Source: a bacterium
GTDB taxonomy: Bacteria > RBG-13-66-14
DNA length: 7,382 nucleotides
Assembly: GCA_021107695.1 (NCBI GenBank)
Contig: JAIOSI010000200.1
Coordinates: 1-7,382 of the forward strand
Direction of reading: 5' to 3'
A program made the translations under genes and the position numbers. The notes under the pieces were generated by a model. That model saw only the letters and a list, made by a program, of their open reading frames with translations, was not told where the DNA came from and did no database searches. Of the stretch, positions 1 to 5,591 are shown piece by piece (positions within the stretch are counted from its first letter, which is position 1; each line of letters begins with the position of its first letter).

Positions 1-642
1 ACTGCCGTCTGAGTTAATATCGAAGATGAAGATGTTGTCTTCCCCAGCGTTCTGGGTACAAGCAAAGAGGTAGTCGCCATAAACAGCCAAACCAGAGACG
101 GTGTTAAAGGCTGCGGTGGTCCAGCTTACACTACTTTCGGTGCCAGTATAGGTACCCCAGGCGATTTCATCATCAAAGAAATCGGAGGCGTAAAGCATAT
201 CGTGACCAGCAGCTACACCACAAACCTGACCCCAACCAGGACCAGCGATGCCTTTGACATAGCTTCCACTGTCGTCAAAAACACCAATGTTGGAGAAGGT
301 CCAGTCGCCAAAGAAAAACTGATTTCCACTTCCGTACTCACAGAACGCCTGGTCATCGGCATCGATACCGTTCGTGATAGACCAGGTGGTACCAGTGGCA
401 GAACCGCTCGCCATACTGAACTCACTGTTGGTGCTGGTTCCCCAGTTGGATATCCAGATACTCTCGGAGGCACTATCCTGAATAGCCAAACCGTAGGAGG
501 TACTGAGGCCAACGGCGTAACTTTCCAGCACGGTATAGGTACCTTTTGAGGCTGCGGAGGCATTATATCCCGGACCTCCCGTTTTTACCATTGCGAATGC
601 TGCCAGCGAAAGGCAGAGTACGATAAGTGTGATTTTCTTCAT
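1..642 (-). CDS. Exported beta-propeller-like protein, N-terminal part (C-terminus outside the window)
   Basis: I read this from the minus strand: the frame stays open from an ATG at 642 to the left edge, 214 codons with no stop, so the gene is cut by the window. The N-terminus, MKKITLIVLCLSLAAFA, is a clear Sec signal peptide (positive n-region, about 14 hydrophobic residues, small residues at the cleavage site). The rest is rich in Gly, Ser, Thr and aromatics, with a loose repeat of about 42-47 residues: YGLAIQDSASESIWISNWG near residue 50, GSGNQFFFGDWTFSNIGVFD near 104, CGVAAGHDMLYASDFF near 141 and SGLAVYGDYLFACTQNAG near 183. That period and the 'G-hydrophobic-A...W/Y/F' pattern suit beta-propeller blades. 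It is probably secreted or surface-exposed; the ligand is unknown. A purine-rich AAGGGGG lies just before the ATG and a strong promoter upstream. It is visibly less GC-rich than the other genes and favours GGT, ACC and AGT codons. A C-terminal sorting domain may exist beyond the edge, but that is a guess. Confidence 0.8.
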   Translation of the reverse strand, partial: MKKITLIVLCLSLAAFAMVKTGGPGYNASAASKGTYTVLESYAVGLSTSYGLAIQDSASESIWISNWGTSTNSEFSMASGSATGTTWSITNGIDADDQAFCEYGSGNQFFFGDWTFSNIGVFDDSGSYVKGIAGPGWGQVCGVAAGHDMLYASDFFDDEIAWGTYTGTESSVSWTTAAFNTVSGLAVYGDYLFACTQNAGEDNIFIFDINSDGS

Positions 643-707
643 CTTTCCCCCTTGAAGAAAAAAAGTTATGACTTATGGGGACACAGATAGTCCCCCGCGC
701 GGGTTAC

Positions 708-734
708 GTTATACCTATCCCAACGCTATGTCAA
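708..734 (-). promoter_or_regulatory. Near-consensus sigma70-type promoter for the exported propeller-like protein
   Basis: Read on the minus strand, a perfect TTGACA (-35, at 729-734) is followed after 15 bp by TATAAC (-10, at 708-713). The spacing is short but acceptable, and the region upstream of -35 is A/T-rich. Transcription would start near 700 and give a leader of roughly 60 nt. That leader contains a small hairpin (arms 677-682 and 690-695, GGGGAC/GTCCCC) next to the palindrome CCCGCGCGGG (694-703), which could stabilise the 5' end of the mRNA. It is the best promoter match in the window and suggests strong expression of the gene starting at 642. Confidence 0.65.
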
Positions 735-795
735 TACTTTTTCTAATTTTCTGTCCAGTCAGTCTGATAGTAGCTGCTCACAAAGCGGAATAAAG

Positions 796-824
796 AATAA
801 GCACCGGAGATCCCGGTGCTTATT
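796..824 (-). terminator. Rho-independent-type terminator of the 844-2172 gene
   Basis: A perfect 12-bp inverted repeat, arms 796-807 (AATAAGCACCGG) and 813-824 (CCGGTGCTTATT), has a 5-nt loop. It begins 20 bp after the stop codon of the minus-strand gene ending at 844. On the minus strand the stem is followed by a U-rich run (CTTTATT), as expected for intrinsic termination in that direction. On the plus strand no T tract follows, so it should act one way only. Confidence 0.75.
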
Positions 825-843
825 GCCTGATCGCAGACTACTT

Positions 844-2172
844 CTATTCCTCCGGCGAGGTTTCTCCCTCACCCTCCAGCTTTTCATACCCCACGGTGAA
901 CTCGCTCTCCCCGGCGAGGAAGCCGCCCTCGCCCTCCTCCGGCGCGCCGAAGTCCCGCAGGTAAGGTATCCGCCAGCTGTCGGGATGATGCCCCAGGTAG
1001 CGCATGACCTCGCCCAGGGTCAGCACCATGCTGCCATTCATCGCCGCATAGGCGCGGTAACCGGGATTGCCAATGCCGCCCTCGTCGTACTGCTTCACCG
1101 TAACCAGACTCGCCGTCGACAGCCGCACCCGCCCGTTGCAGTAACGGATGACATCGTGATAGCCGATGCCCCTCCCACAGAAGCGGGAGAAGAGGTAGAG
1201 GTTGAAGCGTTCGCCGATCATCCGGGCGCACTCCCGGGTCAGAAGCCGCTTACCCCAGTACGGCGCGCTGCCAACGGCGTCGGTTACCGCCTGATCGAAA
1301 TCTGCCAGGGGCATGGAGTAGTTAAGAAACCAGGCGACAACCTCCAGCTCGACGTTGATGACCTCGTCGATGACCCGCTGCTTCAGCTCCTCGGCGGCGG
1401 TGGGGTCAAGCTCCCGGAGCAGGGCGAGGTAGTAGGTAGCGTAGTAAAGGTCGAACTCGGCAAAGCTGCGCCTTTCGTTAGCCCGTTCGGCACGCCGCGC
1501 CAGCTTCTCCTGCTCTTCTGTCCAGGCTTTCAGAGCGGCTTCGTACTCTTCCCGCTCGGTGGGGGTCAGCAGAAGCAGCTCCTCCGGGGTCAGACTATCG
1601 AAGTCGTCTTCGGGCAGCTCCTCGACATCGAGGCTGGAGCTGTCGCCGGAGCGAGTGGTGCGACGGAGGTCGGGAACCTCGCTGAGCTTGGTAAAGTGGA
1701 AATTATCGCGAGGATGCCGCAGCGGCTCGTCGGACTCCGGATCCGGCGTGGGCATCTTTGGCGGCTCGTACCGCCGCAGGGCGCGCTCGTTGATGATCAT
1801 CTCGCTGATGGCACGGAAGACAGCGGCACGGACGGTTCCCGGATCGGCGGTGTGATTGTTGACGACGATCTTCAGCTCTTCGTACGCCTGTTTGTGCAGT
1901 CCGGCAAGGTGCTTTGCCACGGCAAGGCGCAAGCGGATGAAGTCGGCACTCAACCCGGCTGCCGACGATAGCTCACGGCTGAAGAAACTCACCGCCTCGT
2001 CGTAACGCCCCGCGTCGATGAGGTTCTCTCCATAGGCAAGCCCCGGCTCAACGGTGGAGGTCTCCTCAGCGGGAGTCTCCGGCACCGCCCCGTCCTCCGG
2101 GACATCCTGAGCAAGGGCGACTCCACCGAGGAGCAGCAACACAACCGTGATGATTTGGAACCGCTGGAGCAT
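844..2172 (-). CDS. Exported protein of unknown function with TPR-like N-terminal region (442 aa)
   Basis: I do not recognise the family. The ATG at 2172 has an AAGG ribosome site about 7 nt upstream. Residues 1-21 form a signal peptide (hydrophobic core VVLLLLGGVALA, likely cleavage after ALA before QD). A Pro/Glu/Thr-rich spacer follows (about 22-43). Residues about 46-127 look like two or three helix-turn-helix TPR-type repeats (AYGENLIDAGRYDEAVSFF, then LAVAKHLAGLHKQAYEELK). Residues 135-230 are acidic, low in complexity and partly helical (ELPEDDFDSLTPEELLLLTP). About 236-405 appears to be a folded, aromatic- and Cys-containing domain (C315, C332, C345; GYHDVIRYCNGRVRLSTAS). The tail is Gly/Glu-rich. 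With a signal peptide and no other membrane segment it is probably periplasmic or secreted. It is monocistronic: repeats lie upstream, and a terminator lies 20 bp after the stop. A scaffold or envelope role is only a guess from the TPR-like part. Confidence 0.85.
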   Translation of the reverse strand: MLQRFQIITVVLLLLGGVALAQDVPEDGAVPETPAEETSTVEPGLAYGENLIDAGRYDEAVSFFSRELSSAAGLSADFIRLRLAVAKHLAGLHKQAYEELKIVVNNHTADPGTVRAAVFRAISEMIINERALRRYEPPKMPTPDPESDEPLRHPRDNFHFTKLSEVPDLRRTTRSGDSSSLDVEELPEDDFDSLTPEELLLLTPTEREEYEAALKAWTEEQEKLARRAERANERRSFAEFDLYYATYYLALLRELDPTAAEELKQRVIDEVINVELEVVAWFLNYSMPLADFDQAVTDAVGSAPYWGKRLLTRECARMIGERFNLYLFSRFCGRGIGYHDVIRYCNGRVRLSTASLVTVKQYDEGGIGNPGYRAYAAMNGSMVLTLGEVMRYLGHHPDSWRIPYLRDFGAPEEGEGGFLAGESEFTVGYEKLEGEGETSPEE

Positions 2173-2196
2173 CGACCTACCTTCGACACAAGTTCA

Positions 2197-2217
2197 GAGA
2201 CGGTAATGATACCGTCT
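2197..2217 (-). promoter_or_regulatory. Perfect palindrome in the leader of the 844-2172 gene
   Basis: Arms GAGACGGTA (2197-2205) and TACCGTCTC (2209/2210-2217) form a 9-bp perfect stem with a 4-nt A/T-rich loop, ending 24 bp before the ATG at 2172. The position suits an operator or an RNA hairpin in the 5' leader. It lacks the GTAG tag of the nearby repeats and occurs only once in the window. No U tract follows on the minus strand, so an attenuator is unlikely. The function is inferred from position only. Confidence 0.4.
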
Positions 2218-2254
2218 CGGCGGGTAAAATGGAAGACCAGCTTGAAGTTAACAA

Positions 2255-2280
2255 GGGCGGACACACAGGTCCGCCCCTAC
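2255..2280 (-). repeat. REP-like palindrome, GTAG tag on minus strand (left half of an inverted pair)
   Basis: Arms GGGCGGAC (2255-2262) and GTCCGCCC (2269-2276) are perfect over 8 bp with a 6-nt loop. They are followed by CTAC, so on the minus strand the element reads GTAG, then G, then the hairpin. It pairs with the oppositely oriented element at 2312-2337, 31 bp away. The 12 bases after CTAC are duplicated at 2581-2592. Confidence 0.65.
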
Positions 2281-2311
2281 CAGCGTACTCTGGACATCCT
2301 CAGGGTGTTAC

Positions 2312-2337
2312 GTAGGGGCCGACCTTTAGGTCGGCCC
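2312..2337 (+). repeat. REP-like palindrome, GTAG tag on plus strand (right half of an inverted pair)
   Basis: GTAG (2312-2315) is followed by arms GGGCCGACCT (2316-2325) and AGGTCGGCCC (2328-2337), a 10-bp perfect inverted repeat around TT. It faces the element at 2255-2280 in the opposite orientation, with the two GTAG tags pointing towards each other. Confidence 0.65.
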
Positions 2338-2381
2338 GCGAGCTCAAAGCTGGAGTTGGCGTTCATTTAGCGATGACGAAT

Positions 2382-2419
2382 GTAGGGCGGGGATTGCCTC
2401 ATCGGTAAAAATCCCCGCC
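2382..2419 (+). repeat. REP-like palindrome with GTAG tag and longer loop
   Basis: GTAG (2382-2385) precedes arms GGCGGGGATT (2386-2395) and AATCCCCGCC (2410-2419), a 10-bp perfect stem with a 14-nt loop. It has the same orientation as the element at 2312 and the same G/C-rich outer arm, but a different inner sequence. Confidence 0.6.
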
Positions 2420-2447
2420 GTGGGATTGGAGTAATCGCAATTGTCAG

Positions 2448-2467
2448 CAAGGGGTTGAAACCCCTTG
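2448..2467. repeat. Short hairpin, perfect 8-bp stem
   Basis: CAAGGGGT (2448-2455) and ACCCCTTG (2460-2467) pair perfectly around a TGAA tetraloop. It lacks the GTAG tag but shares the GGGG/CCCC arm style of the surrounding palindromes. On the plus strand it is followed by TCT rather than a real T tract, so a terminator role is weak. Confidence 0.45.
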
Positions 2468-2540
2468 TCTAAACGTCAAGACCTCGCAAATGTTATCTCC
2501 TTCCGCCAATGGGGGGAAGGAGAACACCTCGTATATCTTA

Positions 2541-2580
2541 GGGCGGACACCAACTTCATTGATAATCGTTCCGCCCCTAC
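2541..2580 (-). repeat. REP-like palindrome, long-core type, GTAG tag on minus strand
   Basis: Outer arms GGGCGGA (from 2541) and TCCGCCC (ending 2576) are followed by CTAC. The inner part, ACCAACTTCATTGATAATCG, resembles the cores of the copies at 4204-4245 and 5592-5633 (consensus about ACCAATCTCATTGAGATTGG) and is itself a decayed palindrome. Bases 2571-2592 are identical to 2271-2292, so 12 bases beyond the CTAC tag are shared with the first element. Confidence 0.6.
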
Positions 2581-2608
2581 CAGCGTACTCTGAACAAACA
2601 CGAGGTTT

Positions 2609-2623
2609 CCGGGCGAAGCCCGG
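2609..2623 (-). terminator. GC-rich hairpin after the aminopeptidase gene, possible weak terminator
   Basis: CCGGGC (2609-2614) and GCCCGG (2618-2623) form a 6-bp stem with a 3-nt loop, 26 bp past the stop codon at 2650 on the minus strand. The bases after the stem on that strand are GAAACC rather than a T run, so this is at best a weak or Rho-assisted terminator. It could equally be another palindromic repeat. Confidence 0.3.
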
Positions 2624-2649
2624 TTCTGTGGTGAAGTGCACCGCGCTTC

Positions 2650-4059
2650 TTACAGCAGTTTCTCAAAAACCGCTTTGTAGGCGAGGTAGCCGGCGTAGAT
2701 ATCGGACTTGGCGACCAGCTCCATCGGGGCGTGCATCCCCAGCAGCGGTGGACCGGAATCGACCACGTTCATCCCGTGGTAGGCGAGGAACTTGGCAACG
2801 GTTCCGCCACCGCCCTCGTCCACCTTGCCGAGCATTCCGGTCTGCCAGGGAATGCCAGCCTCGTTCCAGAGCTTGCGCAGCCGGAACATGAACTCGGCGT
2901 TGGCATCGTTGGCTCCGCCCTTGCCCCGCGCCCCGGTGTATTTTGTCAGGGTAATGCCGTGACCCAGCTTGGCGGCGTTGTTCTTCTCCTGAACCTCCTG
3001 CCAATCAGGGTGGAGTCCGGCGGCAACATCGGCGGAGATGACGTTGGTGCGCTCGGCGGCTCGACGCACGGCGATGTCGGCGGCATTGCCCTCCAGAGCC
3101 AGAATCTCGGCGAGGACGTTCATCACAAAGACCGAATCGGCTCCGCTGGCTCCGGCACTGCCGATCTCCTCTTTGTCCACGGCTATGGCAAGTGCGCCCT
3201 TCTCCGGTGTGCCTGCCTCCAGCAGGGCGCGAACACCCATGAAGGAGCAGACCCGGTCGTCGTGACCATAGCCACCGAGGATCGCCCGGTCGAATCCCAC
3301 GTCGCGGCTCTTCTCGGCGGGAACAACCTCCAGCTCCGCACTGACGAAGTCCTCCTCGGTCATCCCGTACTTCTCGTTGAGGTAAGCCAGCACGGCGAGC
3401 TTGACCCGCTCCTTGGCGTCTTCATCCTCGTCGGGGATGATTCCGGCGATCAGGTTCAGCTTTTCTCCGGGGTAGAACTCGTTTACCTTCTTGCCGTTCT
3501 GGGCTTTGTGCGAGAGGTGCGGCTCCAGGTCGCTGATGATGAATACCGGATCAGCTGGATCGCTGCCGATACGCAGATTCAGCTCGGTGCCGTCGGCAAG
3601 GATGATTACCCCGTGAATCGCCAGAGGTCGGGAGAGCCACTGGTACTTGCGGATTCCGCCGTAGTAGTGGGTCTTGAGCATGGCAAAGTCGGCGTTCTCC
3701 AGCAGCGGATTGACCTTGAGGTCAAGGCGGGGGCTGTCGATGTGGGCGATGACGAGGTTGACACCCTCCTTTGCGGGTTTTTTGCCCGGACGATAGAGGG
3801 CGATTGCCTTGCCCTTGCCGATGAAGATGTACCCGGGCGCGCCGAGCTTGGTCTCGTCGGGGATGTACTCGACGAAGTCATGCTCCACCGCCATCTTGGC
3901 AAAGGCGGCGACGCACTCCCGCTCGGTGCGGTTGAGGTCGAGGAAGTTGCGATACCGCTCGGCGAAATCGAAGGAAGCCTTGTGCCAGGGGGCATCCATC
4001 GAGTCAAAGCTGCTCTTCCGCTCCAGAGTCAGCTTCTTCTTGTCGGTCTTCTTATCCAA
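2650..4059 (-). CDS. M18 family metallo-aminopeptidase (aminopeptidase I-like), TTG start
   Basis: This is a dinuclear-zinc exopeptidase of clan MH, predicted to be cytosolic, removing N-terminal (often acidic or hydrophobic) residues from peptides. Numbered from the TTG at 4059 (469 aa), the M18 signatures are in order: AHIDSPRLDLKV with H106 and D108; GGYGHDDRVCSF with D267/D268; DKEEIGSAG with the catalytic/metal-binding E297-E298 pair; ISADVAAGLHPDW with D344; and MHAPMELVAKSDIYAGYLAY with the final zinc ligand H443. All expected metal ligands are present, so it should be active. The TTG start is chosen because AAGGAG lies 6 nt upstream, the length fits the family (about 460 aa), and a good promoter (-10 at 4106-4111) lies inside the frame extension to the TTG at 4134. 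It is transcribed alone, divergently from the tonB-like gene. The bacterial branch of the family often carries only general names, so I give no symbol. Confidence 0.93.
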   Translation of the reverse strand: MDKKTDKKKLTLERKSSFDSMDAPWHKASFDFAERYRNFLDLNRTERECVAAFAKMAVEHDFVEYIPDETKLGAPGYIFIGKGKAIALYRPGKKPAKEGVNLVIAHIDSPRLDLKVNPLLENADFAMLKTHYYGGIRKYQWLSRPLAIHGVIILADGTELNLRIGSDPADPVFIISDLEPHLSHKAQNGKKVNEFYPGEKLNLIAGIIPDEDEDAKERVKLAVLAYLNEKYGMTEEDFVSAELEVVPAEKSRDVGFDRAILGGYGHDDRVCSFMGVRALLEAGTPEKGALAIAVDKEEIGSAGASGADSVFVMNVLAEILALEGNAADIAVRRAAERTNVISADVAAGLHPDWQEVQEKNNAAKLGHGITLTKYTGARGKGGANDANAEFMFRLRKLWNEAGIPWQTGMLGKVDEGGGGTVAKFLAYHGMNVVDSGPPLLGMHAPMELVAKSDIYAGYLAYKAVFEKLL

Positions 4060-4105
4060 AATCGTCTCCTTGAGTTCTCCTAAATGATAAACAACAACCA
4101 CCGTC

Positions 4106-4134
4106 ATTTTACAGGAGGCACGTGAATAACTCAA
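4106..4134 (-). promoter_or_regulatory. Promoter of the M18 aminopeptidase gene
   Basis: On the minus strand, TTGAGT (4129-4134) is separated by exactly 17 bp from TAAAAT (4106-4111). These are a -35 with two mismatches and a -10 with one mismatch to the sigma70 consensus. Transcription would begin near 4100, about 40 nt before the TTG start at 4059. This placement rules out the in-frame starts at 4134 and 4107 for a transcript from this promoter. Confidence 0.55.
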
Positions 4135-4203
4135 TAATCTTCAATACCTCCAACACTGAATATAGAGTGCCTTCCCTGTGATTGCCTTTCGTCATATCCA
4201 CAA

Positions 4204-4245
4204 AAGGGCGGGCACCAATCTTATTGAGAACAGGTACGCCCCTAC
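4204..4245 (-). repeat. REP-like palindrome, long-core type, GTAG tag on minus strand
   Basis: AAGGGCG (4204-4210) pairs with CGCCCCT (4237-4243), and the element ends in CTAC (4242-4245). The core ACCAATCTTATTGAGAACAG matches the cores at 2541-2580 and 5592-5633. Together with 4262-4289 it makes an inverted pair with the tags facing each other, about 16 bp apart. Confidence 0.6.
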
Positions 4246-4261
4246 AAAACCTTTCGATGTC

Positions 4262-4289
4262 TGTAGGAGCACGGCATGCCGTACCCCTT
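4262..4289 (+). repeat. REP-like palindrome, GTAG tag on plus strand, GGCATGCC core
   Basis: The tag GTAG (4263-4266) is followed by an imperfect palindrome centred on GGCATGCC, with arms GAGCACGGCAT and ATGCCGTACCCC. The centre is fully symmetric and the outer arm has two mismatches. A second copy with cleaner bases, TGTAGGGGTACGGCATG, is cut by the right edge of the window at 7365-7382. Confidence 0.6.
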
Positions 4290-4349
4290 TTCGTATAGAT
4301 GAGGGCGAACTTTATATCCGCCCTTTTGTGCTAACGACGGATAATCTCC

Positions 4350-4378
4350 TTGACGACCTGCCCCTTCTGGTGTATTTT
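4350..4378 (+). promoter_or_regulatory. Probable promoter of the tonB-like/AHSA1 operon
   Basis: TTGACG (4350-4355) is followed after exactly 17 bp by TATTTT (4373-4378): a -35 with one mismatch and a -10 with two. Transcription would start near 4385, giving a leader of about 65-100 nt depending on which ATG is used. No other plus-strand promoter in the spacer scores as well by eye. Confidence 0.5.
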
Positions 4379-4452
4379 GTGTGGGGAGGGAAGTAGTCTC
4401 CCAACTGCAACCGTCGCGAAGCGAGATGTATCGAACCTAATGAGCAGGATTA

Positions 4453-5127
4453 ATGACCGTGTTACAGCAGAGAGTGAGGTGGATGATGAAGAAGCAAAAG
4501 ACGACCTGGGCGCGGCTCCGGCAGCCGCTGCTCCTCTCGCTGCTTGTGAACCTGCTCCTCTTTCAGCTTGTGGCAATCTTCTCCGTTCAGCCCCTGGTTC
4601 TGGAGCGGCAGATCCGCGAGCTTACGCCGATCTATGCCATCATCGCTCGCGAGGACACTCCGCCCCCTGCTCTGGTCGCCCTGCAAACCCGCTCTATTAA
4701 CGACGAGCAGATCATTGTCGCGCTGGAGCCGGTAGAGGAAGAGGAAATCGAAGAAGAGGAGCTTCCGGCAAACGAAGAGCTGGAAGATCCGCCGAACATC
4801 GAGTTGACCGACTACACCTTCGAGGGCGGAATCGGCACGATAATCACCGAACCAATTCTCCTCGCAGGTCGCAACGATCCCCGGATGCCGCTGTCGCTCA
4901 AAGAATCCGGCTGGGAGGGCGCGGTAACCATCGCCCTGTACATTGATGACGATGGCAACGTGAAGGAAATTTGGGTACTGGAAACCTCCGGGCGCGATGA
5001 TGCCGACCGCGATGCTATCTCCTGTTACCGCAATACCAGCTGGAATCCGGCAACTCGCAACGGCGACCCCATTCCGGTTATCCTGGAACACACCGTGGAG
5101 TACATCCAGGCACACCAGATATGGTAG
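4453..5127 (+). CDS. TonB family protein (TonB C-terminal domain), acidic linker
   Basis: The layout is that of an energy transducer: a short basic cytoplasmic end, one membrane helix (residues about 25-44, PLLLSLLVNLLLFQLVAIFS), a periplasmic linker, and a C-terminal TonB domain (about 153-218). The domain carries GWEGAVTIALYIDDDGNVKE, then ETSGRDDADRDAISCYRNTSWNPA and a final beta strand; this matches the family pattern of G-V-hydrophobic-DxxG-V, then A-x-A, then W-P-A. TonB proteins link the proton-motive force, via ExbB/ExbD, to outer-membrane transporters; related proteins serve other envelope roles. The linker is strongly acidic (residues 92-112, mostly Glu) instead of the usual Pro/Lys repeats. 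No exbB, exbD or receptor gene is nearby. The ATG at 4453 has AGGA only 3 nt away. ATGs at 4483/4486 (MKKQKTTWA...) have GAGG at a better 6-nt spacing for 4486, so the true protein may be 213 aa. Confidence 0.85.
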   Translation: MTVLQQRVRWMMKKQKTTWARLRQPLLLSLLVNLLLFQLVAIFSVQPLVLERQIRELTPIYAIIAREDTPPPALVALQTRSINDEQIIVALEPVEEEEIEEEELPANEELEDPPNIELTDYTFEGGIGTIITEPILLAGRNDPRMPLSLKESGWEGAVTIALYIDDDGNVKEIWVLETSGRDDADRDAISCYRNTSWNPATRNGDPIPVILEHTVEYIQAHQIW

Positions 5128-5158
5128 CAACCGCAGCGATTGTCTCAGGAGGAAACCC

Positions 5159-5551
5159 TTGGAAACCGTTACCATTGAGCAGAGCATCGTTTTCAAATCA
5201 ACAGCCCATCTGGTCTATGAATCGCTGATGGACTCAGAGAGGCATAGTGCCTTTACCGGAGCGAGGGCGGAGATTAGCCGCGAGATAGGTGAGGCGTTTT
5301 CTGCCTACGAAGGCTACCTGAATGGTAAACAGCTTGAGTTGGTTCCAGACCAGCGCATTAAACAGAGCTGGCATGCGGCAAGCTGGTCAAAGGATCACTC
5401 CTCAATCGTTATCATCACTCTGAAAGATGTCGCTGAGGGCGTTGAGCTTTGTTTAACCCACGAGGGAGTACCCGCCGAGGATGAAAAGGGAATCAGCGAA
5501 GGCTGGTATCTTAACTACTGGAACAAACTCGCCGTTGCCCTCGACAAATAG
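5159..5551 (+). CDS. AHSA1/SRPBCC-fold small protein, TTG start (130 aa)
   Basis: The frame is open from further upstream, but the start is set at TTG 5159: a perfect AGGAGG (5147-5152) sits 6 nt before it, and the extension upstream overlaps the previous gene. The 130-residue product matches the length and landmarks of the AHSA1 branch of the START/Bet v1 (SRPBCC) fold: VYESLMDSERHSAFTGA at the N-terminus, a central LNGKQLELVPDQRIKQSW segment, alternating beta strands (SSIVIITLKDVAEGVELCLTH), and the closing EGWYLNYWNKLAVALDK helix. These are soluble cytoplasmic proteins with a hydrophobic cavity. Some are stress- or toxin-related and most have no known ligand. The name, from the eukaryotic Hsp90 activator, does not prove Hsp90 binding. 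It follows the tonB-like gene by 31 bp, so the two are probably one transcript. The fold is fairly sure; the role is unknown. Confidence 0.85.
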   Translation: METVTIEQSIVFKSTAHLVYESLMDSERHSAFTGARAEISREIGEAFSAYEGYLNGKQLELVPDQRIKQSWHAASWSKDHSSIVIITLKDVAEGVELCLTHEGVPAEDEKGISEGWYLNYWNKLAVALDK

Positions 5552-5591
5552 CCAGATGGAGTGAAGTAAGCTGTACGCTGATATCGTGTTG

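Larger units (their letters stand above)
2173..2649. other. Repeat-rich intergenic spacer without a credible gene
   Basis: This 477-bp gap lies between two minus-strand genes. It holds the leader palindrome of the downstream gene (2197-2217), four GTAG-tagged palindromes, one simple hairpin (2448-2467) and a GC-rich hairpin close to the aminopeptidase stop (2609-2623). Short open frames here are built from the palindromes, lack ribosome sites and encode nothing recognisable. I see no clear promoter for the 844-2172 gene; the best -35/-10 match upstream of it is poor. Confidence 0.7.
4199..4330. repeat. Nested palindrome cluster bounded by a 13-bp perfect inverted repeat
   Basis: CACAAAAGGGCGG (4199-4211) and CCGCCCTTTTGTG (4318-4330) are exact reverse complements. 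They enclose two smaller palindromes: a CTAC-tagged one (4204-4245) and a GTAG-tagged one (4262-4289). The right arm also makes a third small hairpin with 4302-4307 (AGGGCG with CGCCCT at 4319-4324). It occupies most of the 4135-4452 spacer; the rest of that spacer holds the -35/-10 of the plus-strand operon and no gene. The structure could be a non-autonomous mobile unit or a fused cluster of REP-like elements. Confidence 0.55.

Noticed and set aside
823..1971. Long plus-strand open frame (382 codons) opposite the unknown exported gene
   Set aside because: It is a shadow of the minus-strand gene: no signal peptide or known motif, and no convincing ribosome site. The minus frame has a signal peptide, a ribosome site and a terminator.
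2255..2592. CRISPR array
   Set aside because: The palindromes differ in sequence and orientation and are irregularly spaced, without a constant direct repeat or uniform spacers. No cas gene is present.
2731..4083. Long plus-strand open frame (450 codons) opposite the aminopeptidase
   Set aside because: The minus strand encodes a complete M18 peptidase with all metal ligands; the antisense frame follows from GC-rich codon structure.
4060..4134. N-terminal extension of the aminopeptidase
   Set aside because: The promoter lies within it, there is no well-spaced ribosome site at 4134 or 4107, and the extra residues are outside the conserved M18 region.
4178..4396. Small 72-codon open frame in the divergent spacer
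   Set aside because: It runs through three palindromic repeats and over the predicted promoter and has no ribosome site; the peptide reflects the repeats.
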